Shown: positions 1-12,680, counted from the first letter of the stretch. The stretch: 64,000 nucleotides of DNA from Notamacropus eugenii (GCF_028372415.1 NC_092877.1:211970116-212034115), one strand, 5' to 3'. Translations and numbers: made by a program. The notes: generated by a model not told the origin, from the sequence alone.

Positions 1-415
1 ATTTTGGCATTCACTTTTATAAGATTTTGAGTTCCAAATTCTTTTCTTCCTCTTCCTACCCTCTAAGACGGTTAGCAATCAGATATAGGCTATACATGGA
101 CAATCATATTAAACATATTTCCACATTAGTCATGTCGTGAAAGAAGAATCAGAACAAAAGATAAAAACCATGAGAAAGGAAAAAAAGAAAATTGTATGCT
201 TCCATCTGCATTCAGACTCCATAGTTCTTTCTCTAGATGTGGATAGGATTTTTCATCATGAGTCTTTTGTAATTATCTTAGCTCATTATGTTGCTGAGGT
301 GAGCTAGGTTTATCACAGTTGGTCTTCGCACAGTGTTGCTGTTACTGTGTACAATGTTCTCCTGGTTCTGCCTTCACTAGCATCAGTTTGTGCAAGTCTT
401 TCCAGGTTATTATGA
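1..415 (-). mobile_element. L1 LINE 3' end (marsupial type)
   Basis: Reverse-oriented copy of the marsupial L1 3' region. Diagnostic words are gactccatagttctttctct, ttcatcatgagtc, acaatgttctcctggttctg and agtctttccagg. The same words recur in either orientation at 12003-12680, 25415-25730, 33985-34725 and 53945-54375. Truncated by the window edge on its 3' side. Confidence 0.75.
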
Positions 416-2547
416 TTTATTGCATATCTGTATTCTTGATTGATTGATTGGGGCTATTGAGATTGCAAAGACACATTAAAAAAACAAACAAACCATCTGT
501 TATGATAACATATGCTTGTATGCCAATGCATTTATTGTAGAGTTGGTCTCCTGAACTTCAGGAGCCCAGTTATAGATATAATGAAGCTTATCTATCAATC
601 CAGGTGCCCTTTATGCTTCCCTTCTTACATCAATCTAATAATGGCTTAATTTCTCAAGTTGCAGCTGATTTACCTGCCTTGCTGGATGGCTCTTTATATT
701 GTGCCTAATATCTTTCTCAGTGGTAACTACTTTTTACTGCTTATATTTCTCAAGAAAAACAACTGCAGGGTGGAACTGGATGATTCATTTCTTATCTTGG
801 AAATCAGATTAGAGGTGGAAAGTCACTCTTTACAGAAAGCACCAGGCTGAGCTCCAAATGATAAAACAATTTTAGATGTTCCTGTCAAAATCAGCAGATC
901 TATATAATTTATGGCTCCCCTACCCCACCCTACCCCTTCAGGAAATTGACTGTTATGCTAAGATTGGTTTGAGATACATGCATTTATGCATGGCTCTTTG
1001 CATGTTGGTTTAAGATTAAGATTTGACTTAATTGTTATTATTTGTAGCATTCTTTTATTTCTTCCTTTAACTATCCTTTGTATGATCTGTCACATTAAAA
1101 AAACATTGAATTCCATCTCCCCACCCCCAGGTCTTTCTGGACTCTCCCTCAAGGCTTTTGGAAGTACTGATTTTCTCATATATGTATCGTTGAGTGAGGG
1201 AATTCAATTAATCAACCAAACTCATACTGAACATCTATGCAAAGGGAATGCTAGTACTGTGGAGAGAGAAAAGAGAAATCTAATTAGTCTTTAAGACCTT
1301 TACAGTATAGTTGGAGAGATAACCTGTACATATGAAAAGTTAGTAACACAGAGCAATATATTAAGTATTAAATTAATGGGATTATCAGTAATTGTTACCA
1401 GCGTTCAGAAGAAGGAGTGATTGACAGTGGTTGCGGTACTTGGCAAAGACTTCAGGAGTCATAGGTTTAGCGCTATAAGATTCTATAGAACATTAATGTA
1501 ACTCCCTCATTTGACACAAAGACACTGAAATTCAGACAAGCTGAATGACTTGCTCCAAATCCCTAAAGCCATAAGAAGATCTTTAATTCAATCACAGAAG
1601 TCTAATGACTTTTATTCCATCACTCATTCCCCTGCATGACGTTGATGAGCAGGAGGGGGAAGAAGCCATGAGAAGCAAAATTATGGGAATGAAATCTATA
1701 AGGGAGTGGTTTCTAAACTTCATTTAGCAATGTCCCCACTTTTTAAACAAATACATTGTTACCCCTCCTTGTCATTAAACAATCTCTATTAATAAATTTC
1801 TCACCTCATATTTTATTCGAATAAATTAAGAATGTATTATAGCTTTCATAACACACAAAATGTAAGCATGCCAATCAGCATAACATATAGATTTATACTG
1901 ATACAACCTTAATAATTTTCATATTTGTAACAAAATAATTATAGCAATAAAATTGAAGAAGACTGAGCTTCTTTATAGCACTGAATTTCTCAAAATGTAA
2001 TACTATTGCTACAATATGGCTACTTTTAACTTTAACCACTAATTTCAATCAGTATTTTGTCTTTATAACAACAATGGTCAAAAAAGTGATTTTATGCAAA
2101 TAAAATGCTGTGAGTCACAGTCAAATCTGTATTACTTTGTTAAACTCTCTTCATCTACAGCAAAAATTATAGTATGATTTTCAGGTTAAATGGTTTCTTT
2201 CAAGGTACTATCACAAAGCAAGTCTATTTACTGTGCTTGTTAAGATGGAATAAAACCAAGTTTATCTTATGTACCCACAGAAAATTGGATCCTTATCAAT
2301 GCACATTAAAAATATCTAGATCTTTAAAATAAAATGAGAAATACTTCTTTAAGCCAGTCATATAATTAATAAATACATCTTTCTTCTATTATATTTGCAG
2401 GCAGGGATTTTTTTTCAAATTGGGAAATATAAAATAGTATCATTAATTATCCATAGCTCTTAGCTGTGTATAAAAATAGTTACTTTAACTTTCTAAGTAT
2501 GAATTTGAAAGTTTTCTTATCTCTAAAATAAAGGGATTGCAAACCAG

Positions 2548-2878
2548 TTCCAAAGGATTCATGATGGAAAATGCTATCCACATCCAAAGAAATAACTATG
2601 GAGTCTGAATGTTGATTGAAGCATACTATTTTCATTTTTTTTTTTGCTTGTCATGATTTTCCCCTTTTGTTCTGTTTTTTTTTTCTTTTACAACATGACT
2701 AATGTGGAAATATATTTAACAGATATAAGCTATATCAGATTGCTTACTGGCTTGTAGAGTGAGGATGGGAGGGACAAAAATTTGGTACTCAAAATCTTAT
2801 TAAAAAAGAATGTTAAAAATGATCTTTACATGTAATTGAAAAAATAAAATGCTATTTACAAAAATAAAATAAAATAAA
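2548..2878 (+). mobile_element. L1 LINE 3' end
   Basis: Sense L1 tail: ggattcatgatggaaaatgc, ctatccacatcc, ggagtctgaatg, acatgactaatgtggaaata, and a terminal A-rich tail with aaaataaaat units. 5' truncated. Confidence 0.75.
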
Positions 2879-2904
2879 GAGACTGGAAGAAATGATCCCC
2901 TGAG

Positions 2905-3050
2905 ATTCTGTTCAGCTTTACATCTGATTGGTTTGAATTATGCTTCTGGAAGCTAACTATGTGGCCTTGGGTAAGTTACGGAATTTTCTCAGATGCAAAA
3001 TGAGGGGGTGGGATGCTGGTATCTTTTCCAGTTATACATCTAGACCCCTA
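2905..3050 (+). repeat. MIR-type SINE, decayed
   Basis: Core words ctatgtggccttgggtaagt and tcagatgcaaaatgaggggg identify an old MIR copy. Confidence 0.55.
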
Positions 3051-3477
3051 GGTATAATTTTTCAGTCAGTTTGAAATAAAGAATCCTCTTTATTCCATTC
3101 TCTACCTCATACATTTCTTTATGTTATTGCTTATTTTTACTAGGTGGGTTTGTTGATGTGGAAGAACTTTATGGCAACTGGTTTGCCTCTTTGGGGGAAA
3201 TTGTATATTCCAGGTGGGAAAAAATCCATTTTGTGAAATATCAATAAAAAGGTTTATTTCTGCAATTGATCCATGGTATGCCATACCATACCATACCATA
3301 TCATCCCATAGTGAGTCAACTCTCACTTATCCCGATGTTTATTATCCAATCTGTGGATTATGAAGGTTCATGTTTCTCTTTCTTTCCCTTGGTGCTGGGC
3401 TTGGCATTATCATGTGGTGTTATATCATAAACCCAAAACAATATCAATACATTAATTAAAAATATTTTATATTTTAC

Positions 3478-4050
3478 AGAACAATTTGGAGTTATGTCTA
3501 AAGAGTTATAAAACTGTGTATACCTTTTGACCCAGTGGGTTTCCCAAAAGAACCTATGTGTTCTAAAATGTTTATAGCAGTTCTTTTCATGGTGGCAAAG
3601 AATCAGAAATTGTGGGCATGCCCATCAGTTGAGTATCACTTGGCTGAACATGTTGTGATATATGACTGTGATACAGTACTACTGTGCTATAAGAAATGAT
3701 GAGCTTTATGATTTGGAAAAACATGGATAGACATATGAAATAACGAAGAATTAAATGGGCAGAACTAGGAAGAATGTTGTATGTAGTAACAGTATTATTG
3801 TTTGAAGAATAGCCGAATTACTAAGTTATTCTGAGTAGTGTAAATACAAAGGACCTAAGAAGGAAGATGCTATACACCTCCAGAGAAAGAACTAATAATA
3901 ATATGCATAGTATGGTTTTACACACATGTATATGTACATTTGTATGTGTGTGTATGTGTGTTTGATGACCTTCTCTAGTGTGGGATGGGGAAAGAGGGAG
4001 GGAGATAGTTTGAAACTTAAAACGCAACAAAGAAATAAAACTTTAAAAAT
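3478..4050 (+). mobile_element. L1 LINE 3' end
   Basis: Sense copy starting at acaatttggagttatgtcta and including tgctataagaaatgatgag, tccagagaaagaactaat and an A-rich end at about 4020-4050. It contains a TG-rich expansion (3930-3965). It abuts the lower end of a Tigger1 remnant. Confidence 0.7.
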
Positions 4051-4711
4051 ACATTACTGTTTTTAAAAAATCCAACCATTATCTGAATCTTTAGCAAGTC
4101 ATAATCTTTTGGTTGGTTAAGGGTCTTTCTTTGACATTGGTGGCTGGTGGTTGCCGAAGGTTGAGATGGCTGTGGCAATTTCTTAAAATAAGACAACAAT
4201 GAAGTTTGCTCCACCTATTGGCTCTTTTACTCAAAAACTTACAGGCTATTGTAAGATTAATGACCGGCCTCAGTTCAATATTGCTTTGTGTCAGGAATTA
4301 GAGAAACCTGAGGAAGGGGAGCCAGGGGAATAGCTGGTTGGTGGAGCAGTCAGAATACACCCCACATTTATTGATTAAGTTTACCATCTTATATGGGAAT
4401 GGTTTGTTACACCCCAAAATAATTACAATAGTGACATCAAAGATCACTGATCACAGATATAACAGATATAATAATAATAATGTAAAAGTTTGAAATATTG
4501 CAAGAATTACCTAAATGGGACACAGAGACACAATGTGAGCACATGCTGTTGGAGAAATGGCACCCATAGACTTGCTTGACTCAGGGTTGCCACAAGTCTT
4601 CTATTTGTAAAAAACAAAAAAACAAATAAAAAACAAACTATACCAAAAAAACCTCACTGACAATATCTGTGAAGTACAACAAAGCGAAGTACAATAAAAT
4701 GAGGTATACCT
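4051..4711 (-). mobile_element. Tigger1-like DNA transposon, internally deleted
   Basis: On the - strand, the 5' inverted terminal repeat (about 4660-4711) and 5' leader run directly into the C-terminal tail of the Tigger1 transposase (QTSLLSYFKKLPQPSQPSAT) and the 3' flank. The leader (4230-4650) matches Tigger1 as I recall it, including gttggagaaatggcaccc, tgtgagcacatgctgttgga and gatcactgatcacaga (+ strand). The central transposase coding region is missing and the joint is near 4211-4232. The 3' terminal repeat is not recognisable next to the L1. TcMar-Tigger class; an old non-autonomous copy. Confidence 0.8.
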
Positions 4712-4985
4712 CTATTCGCTTTTTGGGGTTGCCCTGATTTCATTGGTTTGGACCCACCCTCTAACAATCTCGCATAACTCCACCGATGAGACACCATAGC
4801 TATCCTTTTGATCATGAGTCTCTCCCACTTTAGCAAGGGTGGTCCTGAAGCAACAGGCATGTCGTCTGATTCTGATGCCATATTCAAAGCCTTTCCAGTT
4901 TGGTAGGACCAGGAAGAATAGGTACTTTGCTGGATGGCCTTTGGATTGCCAAGCTCACTGCCAGAGCACAATGAGGCATCAGAAT
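4712..4985 (-). other. Unidentified stretch with open - frame
   Basis: An open - strand frame of about 90 codons (SGSELGNPKAIQQSTYSS, LNMASESDDMPVASG, LLKWERLMIKRIAM) ends in the Tigger1 terminal repeat. I recognise no protein family and see no splice sites that would make it an exon. It is probably a fragment of a dispersed repeat or chance. Confidence 0.25.
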
Positions 4986-5094
4986 AAGACTTTAATGGAG
5001 GGCCAAAAATTATTTTAAGAGGATTTTGAAGATGCCATCAGTACCATTCTCTGTACTTAGTAGGCACTTAATGAATGCTTGTTGGAACTTGTTT

Positions 5095-5225
5095 ATATTG
5101 GAATAGGGCTCTGTGCTTTTATGAGCTATCCCATTTGATCCTTATTTTATCCTGTGAGGTAGTCTGTAGTTGTTTCATGTTACTAATGAGGAAACTGAGA
5201 CTCAGAGAGATTTTAGTCTCTCACT
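5095..5225 (+). repeat. MIR/THER-type CORE-SINE fragment
   Basis: Words catttgatccttattttatc, cctgtgaggtagt and aatgaggaaactgagactca are the usual CORE-SINE segment. Confidence 0.55.
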
Positions 5226-5227
5226 GA

Positions 5228-5462
5228 AAGTCAGTTGCTGGTTAGAGTACTGGACCTGGAGTCAGGAAGACTCATCTTCCCAAGTTCAAATCTGGCCTTG
5301 ACACTTACTAGCTGCGTGACCTTGTCACTTAACTCTGTTTGTCTCAGTTTCCTCATCTGTAAAATGAGTTGGAGAAGGAAATGGCAAATCACATCTTGTA
5401 TCAAATCAAGAAAACCCTAAATGGGGTCACAAAAAGTCAGACACAACTCAACAGCAACAAAA
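5228..5462 (+). mobile_element. Marsupial tRNA-derived SINE (WSINE1/MAR1 type)
   Basis: Near-complete copy: gtactggacctggagtcagg, cttactagctgcgtgacctt, tgtctcagtttcctcatctg, aaatgagttggagaaggaaa, aaaccctaaatggggtcac, ending acaactcaacagcaacaaa. The family name is from memory; eleven copies of the same sequence occur in this window. Confidence 0.8.
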
Positions 5463-6014
5463 AGGTCACACAGTAAGTATCACAATTTTAATCCAGGTCC
5501 TCTCACTTCATGTCTGGTGCTATTTTATCTACATTCAAACGTAAGGGATATCAAAATCTCAAGTGCCTGATGTCTTTATAGAGTGGAATTTATGTAGCCC
5601 ACGAACATTAAGTGAGAAAAGTGAAATCATTATATCAAAGAATATCAGAATTGTAAGGAAACGGTGACTATCTTGTCTGTTTGGAGAAGGGTTCTCTCTA
5701 TAGTATACCCAATATACACTCATCTGCTTTGTTTGACCTCCAGAAAGGGGGACCCCCTTTGTTTGCCTTCCAAGACAATCCATTTCATTTTGGGAATAAA
5801 GCCTTAATGTATGTTTTACTCTAAGAGAAAGAATCAATCTCTAACTAACTGGAAATGACAGTGCCATTTGTTTTTTATTTGAATGAGCAGGGTTTCTTAT
5901 GATGCTAGCATTTTAAAATACAGAAATGATGAATATGAGTGATATATGAATGTAAATGACTTCACTGTGCTGCTGGGAGTAGAATTTTTTTTTTTAGTTA
6001 CGGAAATTGTGTTT

Positions 6015-6100
6015 TTAGAACCACTGTGACTTGGTCCAACAATTCTGGAAAGCCAATTTGAAATTATGCTAAAAATGAAAAAAAGAGGAATTTTAAAGAA
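6015..6100 (+). repeat. L1 fragment, very decayed
   Basis: The run aacaattctggaaagccaat then ttgaaattatgctaaa resembles the start of the L1 3' region seen intact at 33985-34725. Confidence 0.4.
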
Positions 6101-6224
6101 TCTAAGATGAAAATGGAGGAGGAAAAAACTGAATTGGAAAGCAATTCAGAGTCAGTGTGGATTGAGAATGCTGTTATATCGATTTTACTATAAAGTAAAA
6201 TACAAGCAATTGATCAAACTCAAA

Positions 6225-6342
6225 AAATCTTGTTGCTGCTCAGTCATTTCAGTTGTGTTTGACTGTGACCCCATTTGGGATTTTCTTTTGAAAGATACTG
6301 GAGTGGGTTGCCATTTCTTTCTCTATTTTCTCCAAAAAGTCT
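6225..6342 (-). mobile_element. WSINE1-type SINE fragment
   Basis: Reverse-oriented 3' part: gttgctgctcagtcatttca, gaccccatttgggattttct, actggagtgggttgccattt. Truncated at the 5' side. Confidence 0.7.
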
Positions 6343-6965
6343 TATTTTAGTGCAAATCTTTAAACCTATGAGAACCTTAAAATATGAAAGCTACTTACTA
6401 AATCATTAACTCTTTGTAGAAGAAAATTACAGGGATTTTGAAGGCTATCACATTATTTCTTGATTATTCCTGGTGTTTCAAGGAGGGTAGGGTGGCTAGA
6501 GATTTCTAGATCATATACTAATTCTTATTGCCTCCACTTCTTGTCTGTCAGCTAAGGATTTTAGGTTCCTACTTCCTATAATTGCCCTAGCCCTTTTTGG
6601 TACCTCCTCCTCCTCCTCTTCTTCTTCTTTTAAAATAGGAAGCAGATATTTTATTTATGAGAGAAAACTATGTATATAGTTCATCTTTTGCCTTATGAAA
6701 AATGGATAACAGTAAAACATTGCAAAATATTCTTTGTGTGGGATTGGTATGTTGATCAATCTTCTCAACTACTTTGTTGTGACATTTTGTACTGAATTTA
6801 GGACCGGATAATATTTTTAGCTGATAGAAAACCTCGTGGTTCTTAGATTAATATGTAAAGGATTACATCTGACTAAAAACTGTGAGGTTTAAGTTGGTAG
6901 CTAACAACAAGAAAAAAGTCATTATTTTTGTTAGTGGGATTATATTTGTTACGAGTTCTGATTAA

Positions 6966-7001
6966 GTCTTCCTTCCTTCTTTACTTCCTTCCTTCCTTCC
7001 A
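6966..7001 (+). repeat. (TTCC)n microsatellite
   Basis: Imperfect run of cttcc units. Confidence 0.8.
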
Positions 7002-7179
7002 ACTAGTGTTGGGGTCAGGCAGCTTGGGTAAGGATTGCAGCCCTACCAATTTAAGGAGCTTTGAGGCCTTAACCTGTGTCATTTCCACTTTTTGATCTAT
7101 TTCTAAAATGGAAGAGTTGGATTCTGTGATCTCTGTAATCCCATCCAATCCCAGATTCTGTGATTTTTGTCACCTCTTC

Positions 7180-7470
7180 CCTTAGTAGATGATGGTAGAT
7201 GATGATTGTGCAAACACAGTCCTTCGTTCTAGAAGAGGACCATGACATCAGGATGATGACATAATTTGCAGTTGACTTTGATTAGAGTGAGGGAGTGCTG
7301 GGCAAGCTCACCAACCTTGCTTTCTTCTCCTGAGCCATCTGGGTCCAGTGGTCCTGATGTTCATCAGGACCACTGGAGATGACCCAGGATGCAATATAAG
7401 ACCCTGACCCTCTCAGGCTAAGGTCTTATCACATTCTCTGAGTGAGATACACCCATAATGAATAGGCTTC
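7180..7470 (+). repeat. Marsupial dispersed repeat, name uncertain
   Basis: Contains ctagaagaggaccatgacat, the words gagccatctgggtccagtgg and gatgacccaggatgcaat. I recognise this combination as a common marsupial dispersed repeat but cannot name it securely. It includes a near-perfect 34-bp palindrome (7344-7377). Confidence 0.4.
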
Positions 7471-8814
7471 CTTAAGTCAAGGAATGGTCCTTTTAATAAA
7501 AAAAAAAAATCAAATTGGAAGGGGAAGACCTCAGGGTTCCTGGGTAAAAGAGAAACAATTACTATTTAGTAATTACAATCACTCTGTGCTATGTGGATGG
7601 GGATTTGTTCAGTCTATGAGCTCTGGAGTGAATTGGATTTAAGGTTTGATCTTCCTGGTAGATAGATGATGATGGATAGTAGATGATACAACTAAAGAGT
7701 ACTACATAGTATCTGAATGCTCACTTACAGTACAAAGTGACTTGTAGCATATTGTAACTAGATTAGAAACCTTGTCTTTTAATATTTAAGAAATATACAG
7801 TGGTGGTATTAAAATAGAAAGAGTCAGTTCCTGAATCTTCAAGGTCTGTGAGCAGTCAACAGAGTAGGAATGTGTAGTCCAGAACCTTGGCTAGTCTGCC
7901 TGGAAAAATGGAAGGTGACCCTTGCAATCTTTGCCCCTTTTCCATGACAATTAGAATTACTGTCTTGTGCATGTTTGTAGGCTTGGTGAGGGGGCAGGCT
8001 CCCCCTCTTCCTCATTTTTCTTTTTCCTTCCTCGTCTCTCTCCTAGACTACTCAAAATATCATAAGAACACTTCCTATTTTCTATAGTGGAAAACCCCGG
8101 GGAAGAGAAATTCTAGAAATTTTTGTTTACAGTGGGGTGAGAGGAGTAGGTGGAGGAGAGAGGATGCTTACATTATGCAATTCCTTTCTGGGTAGGCTAC
8201 CTGTTTTCAAGGATGGACAGACAGATTGACTATGGACACGACTGGCTTTCAGGATGTTATTATATGTTATTTTCTGGCTTGCTTGGCTGAAATCCATAAT
8301 TGGTATTTATATGCAGGGTCCATGTATACAGATGTGTTGGCATTTTAAAATACAGAAATAATGGGATAACATACAGATGCCATTTCCCAGTGCTGCTGTC
8401 ATGTAGCAGCAATGCTTCAAGGCACTTTTTACTTTTAGTGTATTTAAAGAAATAGCACCATCCCTGACCCCCATTCTCGACTCCATCTCTCTTTAGTGAT
8501 CACTCATATCACTCAGTCTGTTACGGATAAGATCAGATGATCACAAGACCATAAAAAAGCAGGAAGGGAAAGCATAAAAATAATGCAATACTTTCAGGAC
8601 AGTGCTTTTCAGGTTAGATGGAGAGAAGGGGATTTAAGAGGCCGGCAAAAGAGAGATTTGCTTTTTAGAAAGTATTCATAGGTTTCAGTATAATAAAGAC
8701 CTCTCAGTTTCAATTCCTCTCATTTCATAGAAGAAGAAACTGAAACTCAGACAGAGCTGTTGATGGGCTGGGGTGATGACTCACTCCATTCAGCTCAGGT
8801 GCTATTAAATCCCA

Positions 8815-9190
8815 TCATCCTCATTTATATAGCACTTTACATTTCACAAAGCACTTATAGATATTAGATCAGAGAAGTTAATAAAAGGACTGGGATTAAA
8901 ATCTGGCTCAAACTGGGTGTTGGATTTGTTCTGGTGGTTCAATGATTGCAGTGCTGGGGCCAGAGCTGGAAAGTCCTTAGTTCAAATTCAGCCTCAAATA
9001 CTTACTAGCTGGTTAACCTTAAGAGAGTCTCTTTTTGCCGATTTGCCTTAGTTTCCTCATCTGTAAAATGTAGATGATATCACTACCTCCCAGGGTTGTT
9101 GTATCAAATGATTGTAACTAATCAAATAATTGTAAGGTGCTTAGCACAATGCCTGGCACGTAGCAAGCACTATCTAAGTGTCCATTTTTG
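8815..9190 (+). repeat. Two MIR/THER-type CORE-SINEs in series
   Basis: About 8815-8880: tatatagcactttacatttc then acaaagcactt. About 8925-9190 is a fuller copy with cttactagctggttaacctt, tagtttcctcatctgtaaaa, tacctcccagggttgttgta and cttagcacaatgcctggcac. Confidence 0.65.
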
Positions 9191-9479
9191 GTATTATTTC
9201 TCCTGATGCCGCCTAGACTTATAGCTTGTACCAGTTTGTAGAAAACTGTGCATTCACAACTGAAACAAGCAGAGACTGGAATTCAGGTGCATAGGGTTCT
9301 GTATTTGGCAGAGGTTATGTTGCTTCTGGACATTAAAGAGAAAAATGAAACTTGCAAAAAGAACCCCTAAAAGCAGTATTCCTTTCTGACCCCAACAAGG
9401 GTTGTTATTATTTTTTATTCTTCTACTCTTACAAATTGGTCCTTTCTTTGCAACTTGACTGGTGAGCCATTGCTGGAAG

Positions 9480-9600
9480 AGTGAACTTAGAGTTGGCTTG
9501 AGAGGTTGGAAGACCTGAATTCAAGTCTCTCCTCTGACATGTACTGGCTGTGTTATGCTAGATGAGTCCTTTAACTTTTCTATGCCCCAGGAGACTCTCC
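9480..9600 (+). repeat. CORE-SINE 5' part
   Basis: Words ttggaagacctgaattcaag, tcctctgacatgtactggct and gctagatgagtcctttaact; the 3' half is missing. Confidence 0.5.
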
Positions 9601-10280
9601 AATATCTAATTTCCTATATTTGGTGTTACTCCAAAACAGCTGGTGACCTGGCAAAGTCTGGGGTGTTTAGTATGCCTTTGGTGGTGCTGGTAGAAGTGGT
9701 CATGAATTTGACTCTCTTTAAGAATATGTCCCCTCTGTAATTAGTTGGCTGCTGCATTATTTAGCAGGCCAGAAGTTAAAGAACTGAGGTCAAAGTCTCC
9801 TACTCTTATCAGCTTGGGAGTCATATTTTCATGCTTGCAAAGGATTTCCAGCCTCAGTGATGCAATCTGACTGTAAATGACATTGCCCTGCATGTTTGTA
9901 TAATAGACTCTAAATTGTGATTTGTATTGTTCATGTTTTTAGTAACATTTGCCCGAGCTCTAATTTGAGATCTTTAAAGAGTATGATTCCTACTTAAGAA
10001 CTCTGAGCAACACAATAGTTAATGATTTCAGAAAACCTATGATAACAAATTTTTACCTCCCTCCTGACAGAGGGGTAATGGGTTCAGGGTACAGAATCGA
10101 ACGTATTTCTTTTAGATGTAGCCAGTGGCAGAATTTGTTTTGCTTGGCTATACATAATTATTGCAAAGGTTTTGCTTCTCTTTTCTTTTTTTTTTCCAAT
10201 GTGGAGTCGAATGTAGAAGGGAGAAAAAGAAAATGAATTTTTAAATGAAAAAAATTCATTAAAAAATGCCCTCTGAGTAG

Positions 10281-10350
10281 GACTTCATACACATACCCAC
10301 ACACCCACCCACCCACCCACCCACCCACCCACACACACACACACACACAC
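10281..10350 (+). repeat. (CCCA)n then (CA)n compound microsatellite
   Basis: Seven or so cccac units pass directly into a run of ca dinucleotides. Confidence 0.9.
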
Positions 10351-11439
10351 TTTGTGCATCAGGCCAGAAGTTACAGAACTAGATCAGAAATCATTCTCAT
10401 CTAAATTTCATCATTAAATTTACAGTGAGCTGGTGGCCTTGGTGAAGTATTGTCACACTTGGTGGATTGAGTTCTTCTATAAAGCCTGATTTGTTAGTCA
10501 GTCATGTGTGTGCATGTAATATGTGCAAGTACCAGCATTGTCTCTTTTGTAAAGTTTCAGTGTTTGAGTACATATTGATATGCACAGAGTTCTCTGCTTT
10601 TATTTCCTGGAAGTTTAATTCCTTTAAACATGTATTTATTTTTCCTTTTAAATTCAAAATTAAATCTTATTTCTTAAGGTAAAAATCTACCTATTTTCCC
10701 TCTTTATCTCCTAGAGAAAGCAAGAAAAATAAAATCCCTGTTACAAACCTCTTATTCAAGGAACCAAATTCCCATGTTGGCTTTTCCCCTCAAAATCCAT
10801 CTCATTTTGCACTTAGTTCATCATTTCTCTCAGGAGGTGGGTAGCAGGTTTCAGCATGAGTCCTCTGGAGTAGTGGTTAAAATGAAACATTTAAATAAGC
10901 ATTGGAGTTTACGTACCCTGGCTCCACTTTTCTATTTTTTAGTGACTTTGGACAAGTTTCTCTCTCAGTTTTTTAATGGCTGTCATTTACCTATTGGTAA
11001 ATCCTCTCAGGAAAATTAGAAGTAGCTGTACCGTTTTCTGTTTATGTGGAAATTCTGATATAATCAAAAGTGTTTTGAGATCTCCAAGAGACCAAAAAAA
11101 AAAAAAAGCACAAGGAATAATCATTATTACTTACCTTGAACTTTGCCTTTCCTGGACAAGACCAGGAATTAGGCAAATGTTCATGATGTTCCTGACTTTC
11201 CAGGATTTATTGGTCTGTGTGCTGTGAACCTAATGATCTAGTGGAAGATTATTTCTGAAACAGTCTTCTATAGCTTGTCAAGGGATAATACATAGATTTC
11301 TTAGTTTTAGTTGGATGAATGAATCTGCTCAGTGAGGAGTTAGGCAAAAGACTGTGAACAGGGAACTCAGGTTTTAGTCAATGAGCAGATATTTATTGAG
11401 GGTGTACTCTGTAGCTGTGGTCTGACAGTATCACCCCTA

Positions 11440-11965
11440 ACACCCAATCAATAAACTCCAGTGACTCTGTTACCTCCAGGGATTGAATATAAAATCCTCT
11501 CTTTGTCTTTTAAAGCTTTTCATAACCTGACTCCTTCCTACCTTTCCAGCCTTCTCATGCCTTATTTCTTTCCATGTACTCTGCTTCCCTGCTGATTCTC
11601 CCATATGACCTTCATCTCTCAACTCAACACTTTTCTATTGGTTGCTCCTGATCCCTGGAACTCTCTCCTTTCACACTGCCACTTCCTAATTTTCCTGGCT
11701 TCCTTCAAACCTTAGCTAACTTCCCACCTCCTTTAAGAAGCCTTTCCCAGCCCTCCTTAGTCTTAATGCCTTCCCTCTGAGACTACTTCCAATTTGTGCT
11801 ATATAGATCTCGTTTGTACATAGTTGTTAACATGTTGTCTCCTCTATAAGAACGCTCCCTGTGGCCAGGGACTGATTTTTTTTTTTCTTTCTTTGTACCT
11901 TCAGCAGTTAGCACAGTTCATGACGTAGAGTAGGTGCTTAATAAATGTTACCTGACTGCTGAGAA
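11440..11965 (+). mobile_element. L2 LINE 3' end
   Basis: Long decayed L2 tail: cttttcataacctgactcct, tctcctctataagaacgctc, gtggccagggactgattttt and the terminal gtaggtgcttaataaatgtt. Mammalian-wide ancient element, 5' truncated. Confidence 0.75.
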
Positions 11966-12002
11966 CATATAGAACAATCTACTAGGATTTTGGGAGGGGA
12001 CA

Positions 12003-12680
12003 AAACTGCTTTTTTTCCCAATTTTATGTAGAAACAGACTTTAGCATTCATTTTAAAAAATTTGAAGTTCCAAATTCTCTCTTATTTTCCCTCTCCTCCC
12101 CCCAATTGAATTTTATATAGGTTATATATGTGCAATCATGCAAAACATACTTCCATATTAGTCATGTTGTAAAAGAAAACACAGTTCCCCCCTCCCCCCC
12201 AAAAAACACCTAGAAAAATAAAGAATGTTTCAATCTACATGTAGACTGCATCAGTTCTTTCTCTGGAATTGAATAGTATTTTTCATCATGAGTCCTTTGG
12301 AATTGTCTTAGATCACCCTATTGCTAGATCATTCATGGTTGATCACTATACAATGTTGTTGCTAGTGTGCACAATGTTCTCCTGGTTCAGCTCGTTTCAC
12401 TTTGCATTAGTTCACGTAAGTCTTTCCAGGATTTTCCTGCAAACATCCTGCCGTTATTTCTTATAGCACAATAGTATTCCATCACAATCATATACCACAA
12501 CTTGTTCAGCCCTTCTCTTATTGATGAACATCCCCTCGATTTCCAATTCTTTGCCACAGCAGAAAGAGCTATTATAAATATTTTTGCACATATAGGTCCT
12601 TTTCTTTTTTTTTTTAAAAAAAATCTCTTTGGGATACAGACTTACTAATATATTACTGCGTCAAAAGGTGTGCACAGTTG
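12003..12680 (-). mobile_element. L1 LINE 3' end
   Basis: One of the longer L1 copies here. Words gcagaaagagctattataaa, tattccatcacaatcatata, tcatcatgagtcctttggaa and the C-rich 3'UTR run near 12187-12203. Reverse oriented, 5' truncated. Confidence 0.8.

Noticed and set aside
5228-5462. tRNA genes at the tRNA-like heads of the SINEs
   Set aside because: The heads are part of full SINE bodies with no intact cloverleaf that I could fold; they are dispersed repeats.
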